From Otis tarda (Eukaryota > Chordata > Aves > Otidiformes > Otididae): a stretch of DNA of 64,000 nt. The stretch lies in NCBI GenBank assembly GCA_026413225.1, contig JAPMTP010000095.1:124001-188000 (forward strand). The letters are read 5' to 3'. The notes beneath the pieces are model-generated. The model did not search any database. It was not told the DNA's origin and worked only from the letters and a program-made list of their open reading frames with translations. The translations under genes were made by a program, and so were the position numbers. This document shows, piece after piece, positions 1 through 10,790 of this stretch (the first letter of the stretch is position 1; every line of letters begins with the position of its first letter).

Positions 1-390
1 AACCAGGCTGGGCTGCAGGGAGCACCCACAAAGACGAGCTTTCCATGGGAAAGAATCTCAGCAGGAGCGCTTGGCACCTACAACCAGCTCTGCTCACCGA
101 AATCCAGGGCACACAGCACCTGCCTGCCCAGCACGCAGCGGGATTCAGCTGGGGCAGGCCACGCGGCTCCGTGGGCATCGCACGGCCCCCAGACCCACCC
201 GCTGCCCCGTCGCCGCTCCGTCCCAGCGGTGGTGCGGCCAGGAGCCTCGGGTTACAAGGGGAACCCCGACACACCCAGCTGCTGGGCTTCTTTACAGAGA
301 GAGACGCCAGGCCCTTCTTCCCCTCCTGGCTTCCCACCTCACTCCAGACACCAGACTGACATTTCCTGAGACCCCATCAGGGATCTTCAC

Positions 391-521
391 CTTGGCAGAC
401 ATGACTGCTAGCTCCTTGTCCTTCTCTCTGTTTTCCTTTTTCATGTACTCAACATCTTCTCTGAGTTGCAGCATTTTCTGGTCCTTCTCAGCCATCTCCC
501 TTAGCAGCCTGCTCACTAGAC
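391..521 (-). CDS. FHAD1: FHAD1 copy A, coiled-coil exon 7
   Basis: This 131-nt exon lies between a cctcag acceptor at 522-530 and an AAG|GTGAAG donor at 385-390. It encodes a charged coiled-coil stretch (VSRLLREMAEKDQKMLQ onward) ending in VMSAK. It starts after one base of a split codon and ends in phase 0, which fits the preceding exon at 1120-1243. By remembered family similarity it matches the human FHAD1 segment that follows the 'KRDNAITSG' region. The same exon occurs in copy B at 35495-35625 with only one visible residue change. Downstream exons of copy A lie beyond the left edge of the window. Confidence 0.8.
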
Positions 522-1119
522 CTGAGGAAAAAACCGCTCCGGTGACAGGCTACCCTAGGTCCCTGGCACAGGACCACCCTCCCTCTTTGACAACCGTTCC
601 CCTTGGACAGTGGATTCAGCTTTCGGCACACCGTGCTGCCCATCGCTCCGTGACAGCATCGCTACCAAGCTCCTCGGAGCCTCGTGGCACACGCTCCCGG
701 GAGGCTGAGCAGTTCTTACGGATCCGATTCGGCTGCCTTACTGCGTCAGATCCGCGGCTCCGATGCTGCCCTCCCTGCCGAGCGAGCTGTCCCCCACGGG
801 GTGCACGGCCGCTCACTCAACAGCACCGCGTGCCAGCAGCTCAGAGCCCGCCCCACCATCGGCGCTTTTCTCCCCTAACACACTTCTCCATCCCAACACT
901 CTGCCTTCGGCACCCGCATTGTCCCTCGCTCTGGGGGCCCTCGTCGTGTCAGACGCTGCCCTGCAGCCCCCGCAGAGCTTCAGGGCACAGATGCGGAGGA
1001 TTTCTAGGAGCCCCTCCAAAACTTCTGTTGCTTGGACACTTTGGCCAAGGCTCCTTCCTTGCCAGGAGCCGGTCCCCACCCGCTTTGTGCCCCTCCACAG
1101 AGCTCCAGGGATACCATAC

Positions 1120-1243
1120 CGCTAACCACAGCGTGGTCCCTCTTCCACTTCTCGCTTTCTTGCCGCAGCCTTACGATTTCCAGGTCTCTGCTGGAGGCGC
1201 AATGGGCTAAAACCTCGCTCACTTCTTTCTGCAGTTCGCTGAT
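1120..1243 (-). CDS. FHAD1: FHAD1 copy A, coiled-coil exon 6
   Basis: This 124-nt exon has a tttgcag acceptor (1244-1250) and a GCG|GTATGG donor (1114-1119). It encodes ISELQKEVSEVLAHCASSRD and continues to KRDHAVVSG, a close match in pattern to the FHAD1 coiled coil. It begins in phase 0 and ends in phase 1. The exon is absent from copy B, where a deletion of about 2.68 kb removes it, and from copy D. Confidence 0.82.
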
Positions 1244-2700
1244 CTGCAAAACAGAGACTCGCTCGCGCTCCTTCCCAGAATCCTCTTTCCCTCCGTTACA
1301 GCCCCCTTCAGAGAGGGAAATCTGGCGCTTCCCAGGTCATGCTCCGATGGGGTTACTCTTTAGCAGCGTGGACTGGCTCCCCGCAGTCCTCGCTTTGGAC
1401 AGGACCATCTCAGATTCCTTGGGACCCTTCCTGCTGCACCCCTCAGACAAGAGGCACACTGAGGCGTTGTCTCCCAGGCTGGCAACGTGTGGCTGGGGCC
1501 GGGTGACCCTGCTAACGCGGCAGCAGGCAGACACACCTGTACACCTAGCGCCTTGCCAGGGCACACGTATTTATTGCTACAAATGCCAATCCGGAGCCGC
1601 TAAGGGGAACTCCTGTTCCCGTTCCCACCGCAAACGCCATTTTTACAGGCTCTGCTGGAAATGGAGAGTGGGAAATACCCTTTGCTACCCGCTTTCGCTA
1701 CCATCGGCAGCGTGCGTAAAGCACAAAACCGCTTCCCGCTGCTCAAGCCACTGGTTTCACTAAGCAATTACTGGAGGGCATAGAAGAGCTGGAAGAGCCT
1801 TGGGCTGGGGAAAGGAAAGATGCTGCAAACACAGACACGCTCAGCGTTTCATCTCAGTGCTGTCACGGCAGCGATGCTGCCAGCACCTCGACGCTCTCTC
1901 ACCTCCCCTCCACCAGGAACCTGCTTCTCACAGCCTCCTCTGCACCACAGTCAGGACGAGCCCAAAGCATTTCCCAGCATCCGTCACACCCCAGATGCCG
2001 GGGCAAGGGCAGGACGCAACCAGGACGGGCTGGCCAAGATGCCTGGCTCCTGACCTGCGTGCCTCCATCGGACCCACACCTTGCATTGCGCCTTTTCCTG
2101 TGCCAGAGAGACGCGGCAGGACTCCCTCACTGTCTCTCCAGGCCATTTTCTGAGCTCTCATAAAACGCGAGTGTGTGCTATTACCGTACCCCTGGACAAG
2201 ACAACTAGAAGCTCTCTCTCCTCTACTCAGCCACCTATTGCCACCAGGACGCCCAGGGACTGCGCTGCCTTTGCGATGGGGGTATTCTCCCCCATCCCAG
2301 AAACGCACCCATGCAGACCCTTCCTGAGGTAAGAGGGGCGAGGGGAATGCGAGAGGGAAGCAAGGGCTCTGGCTGCCTGGCCCACCATGCCTGTGTGCGC
2401 CTCTTCTCTACCAAAGGCTCCTTCAGCTTCTGTTTCCCTCCCCACTGCAGCTCGACAGATCCCACCACACACACGCCACATTTCGGTACCAGCTTCTTTA
2501 CTGGAAACTTGCACAGAAAGCAAGCACCCAGGTAAAATACAAATAAGAAACACAACCACAACCATGCTGGAAAAAACACTTCTCCTTCCGTTCCCTTCTG
2601 TGCAGACCTGCTCCTCCTACAAACTGAGCATTACGCTACAAAACACATCTGCCGCGGAGAGGTCTTTTCCCTGCACGGTGCCCACGGAAGCCGTCAGTAC

Positions 2701-2913
2701 CTGCTGCCTCAAGGCTCTGGTCTCCTCCGTTTTGGCTCCCAGCTCTCGGTCAAAGGTGCGCTGCTTCTGGGACAGCTCTACCTTGGTCCTTGCCATCACC
2801 TCAGCCAGCGCCCTCGTCATAGTTACGATCTCATCCTGCAGATCTCTTATCACTCCGTCTTTCTCCTTCAGTCGTATTTCCCAGCTCGACAGGTGATCCA
2901 CTTCCTTGTCCAC
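2701..2913 (-). CDS. FHAD1: FHAD1 copy A, coiled-coil exon 5
   Basis: This 213-nt (71-codon) exon lies between a ccgcag acceptor and a CAG|GTACTG donor (2695-2700). It encodes VDKEVDHLSSWEIRLKEKDG and continues through TMTRALAEVMARTKVELSQK to RALRQQ, with heptad-like spacing of Leu and Ile. It is phase 0 at both ends. The order of conserved positions (DYE-like, NLQ-like, SQK) matches FHAD1 just after the FHA/proline-rich region. It is missing from copies B and D. Confidence 0.82.
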
Positions 2914-3217
2914 CTGCGGAAGCCCTGCATCCTGTGGGCAGATTACGGGTGCCGGCTGTCACTCTCTGGCTACGGAGACACCGGGCCGCCCGCTCCGGGT
3001 GGTACCCGCTCGTGGCCATCAACCGCCTGGAACTTGCTCGCCCCGGCCTTCCACGAACCACCGCGCCCACCCCCATCACCAGGAGAACTCCCCTTCGCTG
3101 ACGGTCCCTGCACCCTGCTGGGGTGGCTGTTCAGAGCCAAAATCATTTGGCAGGGCTCGCCTGCTCTGCCCAGGACGGGGACAGGCACGGTGTCCCTCAC
3201 ACCTTCCCCCACCTCAC

Positions 3218-3309
3218 CTTCTCCTGTGGGATGATATCCCCTTCCTGAATCCCCAGGAAAGCGGTTTCCTCCGCACCGGTTGCACCGCTGCCTGGGATGC
3301 CGGTCATGA
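3218..3309 (-). CDS. FHAD1: FHAD1 copy A, exon 4 (GIPG exon)
   Basis: This 92-nt exon has a tttttccag acceptor (3310-3318) and an AAG|GTGAGG donor (3212-3217). It encodes VMTGIPGSGATGAEETAFLG followed by an acidic tail and PQEK. A GIPG motif followed by acidic residues is a recognisable point in FHAD1 between the proline/serine-rich linker and the first coil. It enters in phase 1 and leaves in phase 0. Copy D has this exon with one extra G (55286-55378), which breaks its frame. Copy B lacks it. Confidence 0.8.
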
Positions 3310-3721
3310 CTGGAAAAAAGCACACACCACAGCAGCAGACGTCAGCACGGGAACTGGCTGCACGCCATGTCCCGCTCACTCGCCTCAAACCTACTCCAAG
3401 GCAGCGGCTACTTTACAGACCACGAGCTCACCTCACAGCCACAACAGACACCAACTCCTCGGCACTAACAAGACACCAGTGCAAACAGTCGGCACACCAG
3501 AGAGAAACAACACACCTCTGGGACCCCAGCGAGCCTCAAGGGCAGCGGAGACACCGCAGACCAAGGCTCCGGTGATATTTCCCCATTGCGCCAGCTCTAC
3601 TGTGCCACCTCACGGTTGACTTCGTACGGCTTCGGCCAGCTCCATCCACCCAAATCTCAAGGCAGGAAAAGCCCCAGAATGGGAGTCAGGCCGTACCAAG
3701 CTACGTTCATGGCAACAGCTG

Positions 3722-3776
3722 GACCATTCCTCCAAGCCCTTGTTTTCCAGCTGGACCATTCCTCCAAGCCCCTGCC
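3722..3776. repeat. 27-30 bp direct repeat in FHAD1-A intron
   Basis: The phrase ctggaccattcctccaag occurs twice in tandem here, separated by about 12 bp. The same pair is present in inverted copy D (about 54834-54886). Copy B has only the final part, because its 2.68 kb deletion ends inside this repeat. Confidence 0.75.
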
Positions 3777-4186
3777 TGCGCTTCATCGCTATGGCACGCA
3801 GAATTTCCAGAGGCGTGTTCACTACAACCCTCGTTTCAGGTTTCTGCACTCAAGGCAGCCAGTAACTGCGCTGCCAAGGAGGAAAAACCATCATTTCACC
3901 CTTCCCGATCACACACAGGGAAAAAGGAAGAGGAAACGTCCCTCTCGGCTACCAGGGCAACGGCATTCCCCTTGGGACATCCCAACCCATCTCTTAACTG
4001 ACCCACGAGCCACCCAGGACCGCACACGACCTCCCGCCAGCTCCACTGGTCCAGGACTCACAGCCCACCGCTGCCGAGGGGCGGCCCTTCTCAAAACTGC
4101 CTCTGCTCGGATCCCCTCCGCTCGAGGCTAAGGCACTCACAGGGGACACCAGGCTACCAACCACCCGCTTTGGCATCGGGGAGTAC

Positions 4187-4442
4187 CTGGCCTCACGGCG
4201 GAGGTCCTGCTCAAAGTGTCCAGCGGGATGGAGCTGGTCATGCCCTTAGGCCGAGGACTCACGGATCGCTTCCGTGACAGCGGACGGGGCACGTGGCTGG
4301 TCATGCCGGGAGTCCGGCTGCTGGAAGAGGCGGGGGCGTGCTGCCCCCACAGCGAGGAGAGGGGCGGATGAGGCACAAACTTTGAGAGTTCGGCCTTTGA
4401 AGCCACCTGGAGCTGCCTGTTCCGTGTGGGGATACAGGACAC
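4187..4442 (-). CDS. FHAD1: FHAD1 copy A, exon 3 (Ser/Pro/Arg-rich linker)
   Basis: This 256-nt exon has a cccctcacag acceptor (4443 onward) and a CCAG|GTACTC donor (4181-4186). It encodes a basic, serine- and proline-rich linker (VSCIPTRNRQLQVASKAELS onward, with SRKRSVSPRPKG) that normally follows the FHA domain. It is fully open. It runs phase 0 to phase 1. In copy A no FHA exons lie upstream: the 1.08 kb that carries them in copy B is missing here at about 4950-4965. Copy A therefore has no visible start codon in the usual place and may be an N-truncated gene or a pseudogene. Confidence 0.75.
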
Positions 4443-4999
4443 CTGTGAGGGGAAAAAAGACCCCAATAGCAGCAAGACTTCAGGCACCTCCTTAGCCCTT
4501 GGGCCACGTGCGTTATGTCCTACAAACCCCAGGCACAGACCTCAGCGGAGGCGCATTTTGAGTCCTCTCCCCTTTCCGTTCCCCAAGGATCGGACTTAAA
4601 TCCAGACTCCCCCATCTTTTGCAAAATTAAAAAAAAATCCTTGAGTTTTGATGCTTTTCCAGCTCTTCCCTCTCTCTCCATTCGACTGCCCTGTTTCTGC
4701 ACGTCATCGGCACTATCCGAAAGCCCTCGTTTCACGCCTCTCCCGGCTCCCACGCAGGTGGCCCCACCCTGTCACTTCTCCCGTGCAGCGAGCCGACCCA
4801 AAGCCTCTCACCGCACTCCTGCCTTGCCACAGCAATCACCACCCCCTACGCCGGGCCTGTCACACGCGTAATTTGGACACTCTCCGCTACCCTCCCGATA
4901 AGCAGAGCTTCCCCGGACGGCAGCAACGAGCCACCTTCATTGTCTCCTACATCAGCTGCCCCAGCCCCTTCACCCGCAAGGCTTACGTTACAAAGAACA

Positions 5000-5660
5000 A
5001 CTACTACCGTTTAGTAAATCCCCCGACCGACGCACAGCAACCCAGCCACAAACGTGCTGACCAACTCACGTGCTAGAGATGGTACAGCGTCGCTCCAAGG
5101 GCGGCTCTGCCCCGGCCGGCAGCGTGGCTGCCGCCTCGCTGTAGCCTCGGAAATCCCAGCCGCGTCAGCCCTCGCTGATGCCCTCCTCGGTGCTCCTCTC
5201 GCTGGGGTTTGTTTCGGTGTTTTGTTTTTTCGCTTCTCCTTTTGCCTGGCCACTGGCCCAGCAGCACGAGAAAGTTGAGTGCCAACAGCAGCTCTGCTCG
5301 ACACCAACTGACACAGCCGGGCCGCGGAACAGAACCATGGCAACGCAGAGGTTCCGTTGCGGTTCTAGGTTGCCAGCGACGACCCGGGCCACTCCAATCG
5401 GATCAGCCGCTCTGAGCCCGGTCCCGCCTGGCACGGAATGTTTACACGGATGCGGAATCCACCGCCTCCCCGGCAACCAGTGCCAGTGTTCCGCCACACG
5501 CAATGCAGAGGCAAGGGGCAGAGAGGGGGAGGCGCGAGCCTTGTGGGCCTTGCAGGCCTCACCCTCTGGCCTCCCGCCGGGCGGCCGACTGGGCCCGACT
5601 CGGCCCGGCCCGGCTGCGAGAAGTGGAGAGGAGATGAGATGTGAAGAGTCTCAGGCAGTG
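5000..5660 (-). promoter_or_regulatory. CpG-rich promoter/5' region of FHAD1-A
   Basis: This GC- and CpG-rich stretch lies upstream (minus-strand sense) of the FHAD1 exons. It is preserved almost base for base upstream of copy B (38,500-39,160) and copy D (52,940-53,600). It has several GTTGCC/GGCAAC half-sites (5341-5344, 5368-5374, 5472-5478) of the kind bound by RFX factors. No TATA box is evident. That it acts as a promoter is inferred from position and composition. Confidence 0.5.
5331..5344 (+). promoter_or_regulatory. X-box-like RFX site
   Basis: The sequence agaaccatggcaac has a perfect right half (ATGGCAAC) of the RFX X-box and a weaker left half. It is identical in copy B (38834-38847) and, inverted, in copy D (53257-53270). 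X-boxes mark promoters of ciliary and spermatogenic genes. FHAD1 expression in such tissue would fit, but that is inference. Confidence 0.4.
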
Positions 5661-8025
5661 GAGAAGGAGGGGAAGGGGTAATGGCAGAGATTCCCCTGCA
5701 GCCCATGCTGAGGCAGCCTGTCCCCCTGCAGCCCGGGAAGGACCCCACCTCGGGGCAGGGGAGGAACGTGAGGAGTTCTCCCCCCAGATGAGGAAGGAGC
5801 AGGGTAAAGCGACAAGTGATGAACTGACCGTAACCCCCACTGCCATTCGCCCCTGTGCCGCGCGGGGTGGGTAAGGAGGTAGAGATATTTTAGCTGAAGT
5901 TAAGCCTGGGAAGAGGGAGGGGTTAGGTTCTCCCTCACCCGCCCTGCCGTGCCATACCTGACACCCCTATAATCCTTTGATTAGGCACCCCAGGCCTGCT
6001 GGAAACAAGCCTAACCCTTGCATTTCTCTTAACAGCAAACCCCAAGATCGCTTCTTGGCCCAGTCCCCGCTCCCACGGTTGACAAATTCCCACATCATCC
6101 GGCTGAAAGATGTAGGAGGCGGAGCACAAATTCAGCCTTTGGCCAAACTCCCAGGCACACAGACAGCAGGAGCAGCCGGGCTGAAAGTCACCAGCACACC
6201 AGCTCAGACGCACACACGCAAAACCACATCGCTTCCCTCCAAACATACGTGGCCAATCTACAAATGTCCTGCAAGCACAGGATTCCCGCTATTCCCAGGC
6301 CTGCTCTGGTGCTCGGCAGGACCTGAACGTCAACGTCCGCACAAAGGGGCCGCTCTGCTGAGCGGGAGCACGGTCAGCTGTGCTGTGGTCCTTTGGCACC
6401 GCCGGCGCCTGCCACCACACCTGCAAACCACACTCTTGCAGGACAACAGCTAGCACATCCTGCAAGCTTTTGTCAAGCTTCACTTGGAGACTGAAGCAGT
6501 ACATTTTACAGAGGAGCGCTCCTCGGCAAACCCTAGAGCGGTTCTTCAGCGCATGCCTCAGCGCCAGCCTCCCTCGCTGGCGTTTTCATCCCCTGCTTTC
6601 CTCACAACATCAGACTTCCTCGGTTGTACAGAGGAACACCAGATCTGCACACCAGATCTGCACATCTTGTGCGTTTCCGCTGACCGTAAGTTACCCTCCA
6701 GAGAGCCTGGGATATACGTGCACTCTTACAAACTGCCTAGGAAAACCATATCCTTATTTCTCACCTACCAGCACGTCTTACCTGGCAAAGCCATCTCCAT
6801 CACGCTCACCTCCAGGAATACCTGCTCTCTTACAACATATTCCAGTGCCTCCAGTGTACCTCATTCTCACACAGGGGCAAGCTGTCCTAGGACAGCGATG
6901 GTCACAGGTTTGGGAGCACTGGTGTTCCTCAACATCCCACGTCTTCCTTGGCTTTCCAGCATACCATCAGCAGACAAGTACGCAGGCAGCCAGCGAGGCT
7001 CTTTTGCCGTTCAGCCATCTGGGACATAATTCCTACTTTAGTCACAGCCCCTTTCCCCATGGTCACTGCACTTCCCGCCATTTCTCCAGCTCTTTTCCTA
7101 CTTGAGCCATTGCGAAAGACGCTGCTATCGCCCGTCTGTTCCATTACACGGGACGTCCTGGCAAAGACCCTCCATGAACCTTCAGGTCCCAACTGCTCAC
7201 ACAGGATGCCTCGCTTTATTCACCCCGATTTCCTAGGACCCCCGATCGGGTTGGCTCTCTTCACCAGGCAGACAGACCTTCGTGCCTGGCCTCCCGCTGC
7301 GGGTGGGCTCCTACAGGCACACACACCTGCGTGACACCTTCCAAGGAGCCGCACCACCTTCCCAACCCCTCGACAACAAGAACCACCCCTCATGGCACCC
7401 CCCAGCCCAACTCCCTCATTCTGGGGTATATTCTTCTACTTTTCTCCCCTTCTCTGGAATAAAGGAGTCCCTAACGTCCTGGCGTTACTTTGCCCACCTG
7501 GCACCGTGCCTTGGGGCACAGCAAAGTGAAATTGCTGCAATACACCACCAGAACTCACAGGATGCACTAAGAAACAATAACCAACAAGAGCAACTGGGAC
7601 ATGGGTCTGGACCAGCACCTGCTCTCGGCTTGGGCTTTGGCTATTTGTGCTCCTTTTGTATCTTTGGTTGCAGGGACTGTAACTACATCGACATCAGGCT
7701 CCAACCAACCCAAACACATCCCTACCAGCAGCCCAGAGTGGCTGGGAGTCATCTACACTCGCTCCAGCTTCCGGAGAGATGCTGTTCTCTACCCACACCT
7801 CCCAGATCCACCCCGTTTGAGGGAGCCCGGGGCTGAACAGGCAGAAGCTTTTGTCGTCGACTGCTTGGCTGGAAGTCCGGGAGGCGGCGCGTGGCCCAGA
7901 TTGCTCGCGCAGCGGCATCCGCCCTGAACCAGCCGGCTGCTTTCACACCGCTCTGGCTCGCAGACCTTGGGACAGGACAACCACGCACGAGTGCGCACAC
8001 ACGCACAAACACACCGTGCAAAATA
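5661..8025. other. Spacer between tandem FHAD1 units
   Basis: This is mostly non-repetitive DNA with no convincing exon on either strand. The open frames seen here lack paired splice sites and protein-like composition. A 15-bp direct repeat (ccagatctgcacac) sits near 6645-6665. The stretch is repeated at about 39,160-41,530, and its left part again, inverted, at 52,277-52,900. Confidence 0.55.
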
Positions 8026-8031
8026 TTTATT
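8026..8031 (-). terminator. Polyadenylation signal AATAAA after orphan FHAD1 3' exon
   Basis: AATAAA on the minus strand lies about 850 bp downstream of the stop codon at 8883-8885. An equivalent signal occurs in the C block at 41529-41534. It plausibly ends the FHAD1 transcript. Confidence 0.5.
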
Positions 8032-8882
8032 CAAAAGAGGTCTGCACGCACCGCGTGCTCGGCTGCCGTTTCACCCTGCACACCTGGCAGCGGTGCACTC
8101 CGACAGCTCCCAAGCCCCCGCATTGATCCATGTGCCTCAAACGGACCGTCCCCTTCGCATCTGAGCGCAAACCACAACGGAGAAAGCAACCCAGGAAAGA
8201 GATCTGTCCTCTCCCCGAGCAGCGTGGGGCTCATTTCTGCCCGCTGCCCACCAGCAAGCCCAGATGTTGGCAGGAGTCAGGCCTGGCCCGGGGCCACTGT
8301 CCCAGGCCCTGAACGGAGCAGGGGAAAGCTGCAGCGCTGCTCTGGCAACGCCGTTTCCCTTACTCAGAAAGAAGGGGCACTAACAAAAGGAGCTTTGCCC
8401 CTTTCCACTTGGAAAACACTCACATTTGGCATCAATTGGGTGGCTCAGAAAAGTCTGGCTGGCACGACAGGGAGAGGGGGTGAGAAGATACATGGGGTGG
8501 TCCTTCTGGAAAACACCACAAATTACACTTTTGCTGTTTCCAGTCTCCATTTACTTCAGCGCACCAGACCCAGCGGCATTCAGGTTTCTTTCTCCACGCT
8601 CTTTTGAAAAATCCTGTTCTGGGGAATGTTTGGCTAGTCCTTGTGCCGCAGCGCTACGCACCCATCGTGTCCTCCACGGCGCAGCTTCCAGGGAGCCCTG
8701 ACCGCTTCTGCGCCCACAGACCGAGCCCCTCTTAGTGTAGGTTTGCTTTTTTTAAAAAAAAAAAAAAACCAAAAAAACCAGTACACTCCAGCAGCATCAC
8801 AGAGCCTCTTTTTAGGTCATTTGCTGGCTCCCTGGTGCTTTCTCCTGGATCTCCTCGTACTTGGGCGGAGGGGTCAGCGGCT

Positions 8883-8982
8883 CTATCGTGACAGGAGCCG
8901 TGCAGGTTCTGCCGTGGGCTCTCTGGCCTTCTGCTTGCCCACGCACACAGGCTGCTGGGCTTGCAGGGACTCTTCTTTCAGC
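8883..8982 (-). CDS. FHAD1: FHAD1 terminal exon, orphan copy (A block)
   Basis: This 100-nt last exon has a ttgtgcag acceptor at 8983 onward. It encodes LKEESLQAQQPVCVGKQKAR followed by EPTAEPARLLSR and a TAG stop. The first base completes a codon left in phase 2 by the exon at 9553-9761. It is identical in plan to the exon at 42382-42481. Copy B has a different tail after EPTA. The rest of this gene copy is missing upstream, where retroviral sequence begins at about 9,820, so this is a 3' fragment. Confidence 0.72.
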
Positions 8983-9552
8983 CTGCACAAAACGGGAGGG
9001 GGAAAGCGTCCGTCACCGCGTCAACCCCCCAAAACACAGCTGGCCTCCGCACTTGCACCCCTCCTAGGACCCTCCCCACACCATGGGGTGATGCTGAAGG
9101 ACATGGGAGCAGCAAGCGCCTTGCTTGGACTGGCAAAAACTTCAGCAGGCACTTTCCCTGTGCCCATTCCTTGTGCCCTGGACAGCCCTTCCCATCGGCT
9201 CCCACGCCTGGCTCTGTCCCGCTGACACCGGCCCTCCACCCCAGCCAATGCCGCCGCTCTCCCTGCGTCCGGCCCGTCCGCACCAGGGAATTTGCCAAGG
9301 GTCCCCCGACTCTGCCACTGCCTGACTGCGCTGGGCCCTGCGAGGCACCCAGAGGACGTCTCTCTGCTTCTCCTCACCATTCTGCTTTGGACCATACCAA
9401 CACGGGACCAGTCCTGGCCAGCGGCACAACCAGGCGTGTATCGCTGCCGCGAGGCTGCACCACTCCTTCCCACGAGTTTCCCGTCGCTTTGCAGCCCAGG
9501 ACCTTGCCTCACTCGGACCCGCGGCCACCCACAGCCACCCGGCCTCTGGTAC

Positions 9553-9761
9553 CTCTCGCTCTCATGAAGCTTCATCATTTCTTCTTTCTTCTCCAGGCAG
9601 CTCTGGAGGTTCTTGAGCTTTTCCAACAGCTCCTCCACGTGTTTCTGCCTCTGCAGCCCTGCTTGTTCCCTTTCCTCCTAAGGGAGCTGCTTCAGAGACC
9701 GCGTTCCTGACAGCTCCTTCATCTTCACCAGGCTTGCCAGAGCACTAATGATGTCAACGTA
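9553..9761 (-). pseudogene. FHAD1: FHAD1 penultimate exon, orphan copy with nonsense codon
   Basis: This 209-nt coiled-coil exon has a tttccgcag acceptor and a GAG|GTACCA donor. It encodes YVDIISALASLVKMKELSGT onward to KKEEMMKLHESER. An in-frame TAG at 9678-9680 interrupts it; the otherwise matching exon at 43051-43259 has CAG there. Copy B lacks the surrounding 9 nt. The upstream homology ends at about 9,820, where copies A and C pass into ERV DNA. This copy is a broken 3' fragment. Confidence 0.72.
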
Positions 9762-9904
9762 CTGCGGAAAGCCCCGGGAATGCATTATTTCCTCGGCCTG
9801 ACAATTCCTCTGCCACCTACCATCACCCCTGTCGCAGTTCAGCCCCGATTGGGACCACACTACGCAGTCTCTCTCTCACTCCCCCCCCACCCTCCAGTGG
9901 GACA

Positions 9905-10780
9905 GAAGGGAGAACTGGTAAACAAAAAAAAAAACCAGCAAAAACATGTGGGCTGTGATGGAACAAAAAAAAAAAATTAACAGTGGAAAACAAAACAGTG
10001 ATGGAAAACAAATACATTATAATGGCTTACAACAAATCCCCACACCTGGTTTCTTCCAAGTAGCAGGAGGCTCCCCTCAGCACCCTCCTCACTGATACCC
10101 TGAGCACCATGTCAGATGGGATGGAACAGCCCTTGGGTTCACTTGGGTAAATTAACCCCAGCTGTTAGCTCATTAGTTAACTATCCCAGCTGCCTGCCCC
10201 AGCCATAGGGGCCACCAGCTCCAGTTCTCTGCCCAGCTCAGGTGAATATTAACTCTGTCCTAGCCAGAACCAGGACATTATCCACCCCTTAGTCCACACC
10301 ATCTACAGCATGCCCAGACCCTACACTTTCCGATTAATCATCAACTTTTTCTTTCTTTGATCTGCTTGTATGCAGACACACAGATGTAACTCCCCTAGTC
10401 CATGGCCCATCCCTCCAAAAGCTCTTTTGAGTTTATCCAGTCCATAACTTTGGGCTCCATCTGTCATAACAGTCTCTCAGCGCAGGACAGACAATGCCAT
10501 GTTTGCTCAGGCAGTGTATCTGCTGCGAGTGATTTAGCATGTTCATGGTCTGCAGACTGAAGATCTATTGCTAGGTGCTAGTGGCAAGAGCCAGTTCTGG
10601 TTCCATCACTGCTGCCTTTTTTTCTGTTTTATCCAAGTTCATTCTTTGTTGGTCTAGCTGATTTTACTGTAATACTTTTGACACAACACAAGTCTCTCAG
10701 GGTGTGGAGCAGGAGGAAGCAAAGAGGCACACAGAACGGCTGGATAATGACATCCAGTACTATACAGTAATCAGCATCAA
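9905..10780 (-). mobile_element. ERVL-like LTR and 3' region, degraded
   Basis: A-rich runs at 9927-9980 are followed by sequence that, read on the minus strand, includes gctaggacagagttaatatt (near 10250-10280). This is a phrase typical of bird ERVL/ERVK LTRs. It lies downstream of the integrase fragment on the same strand, as a 3' LTR should. Exact LTR ends are not clear. A second copy is at about 43,410-44,280. Confidence 0.4.
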
Positions 10781-10790
10781 GCACTTCAAA

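Noticed and set aside
1569..1574. AATAAA on the minus strand within the FHAD1-A intron
   Set aside because: It lies between coding exons that join in phase; a premature polyadenylation role cannot be supported from sequence alone.
3610..3849. Possible extra FHAD1 exon (VVVNTPLEILRAIAMKRRQG)
   Set aside because: It includes the 27-30 bp repeat, no paired splice sites were found, and flanking exons already join in phase without it.
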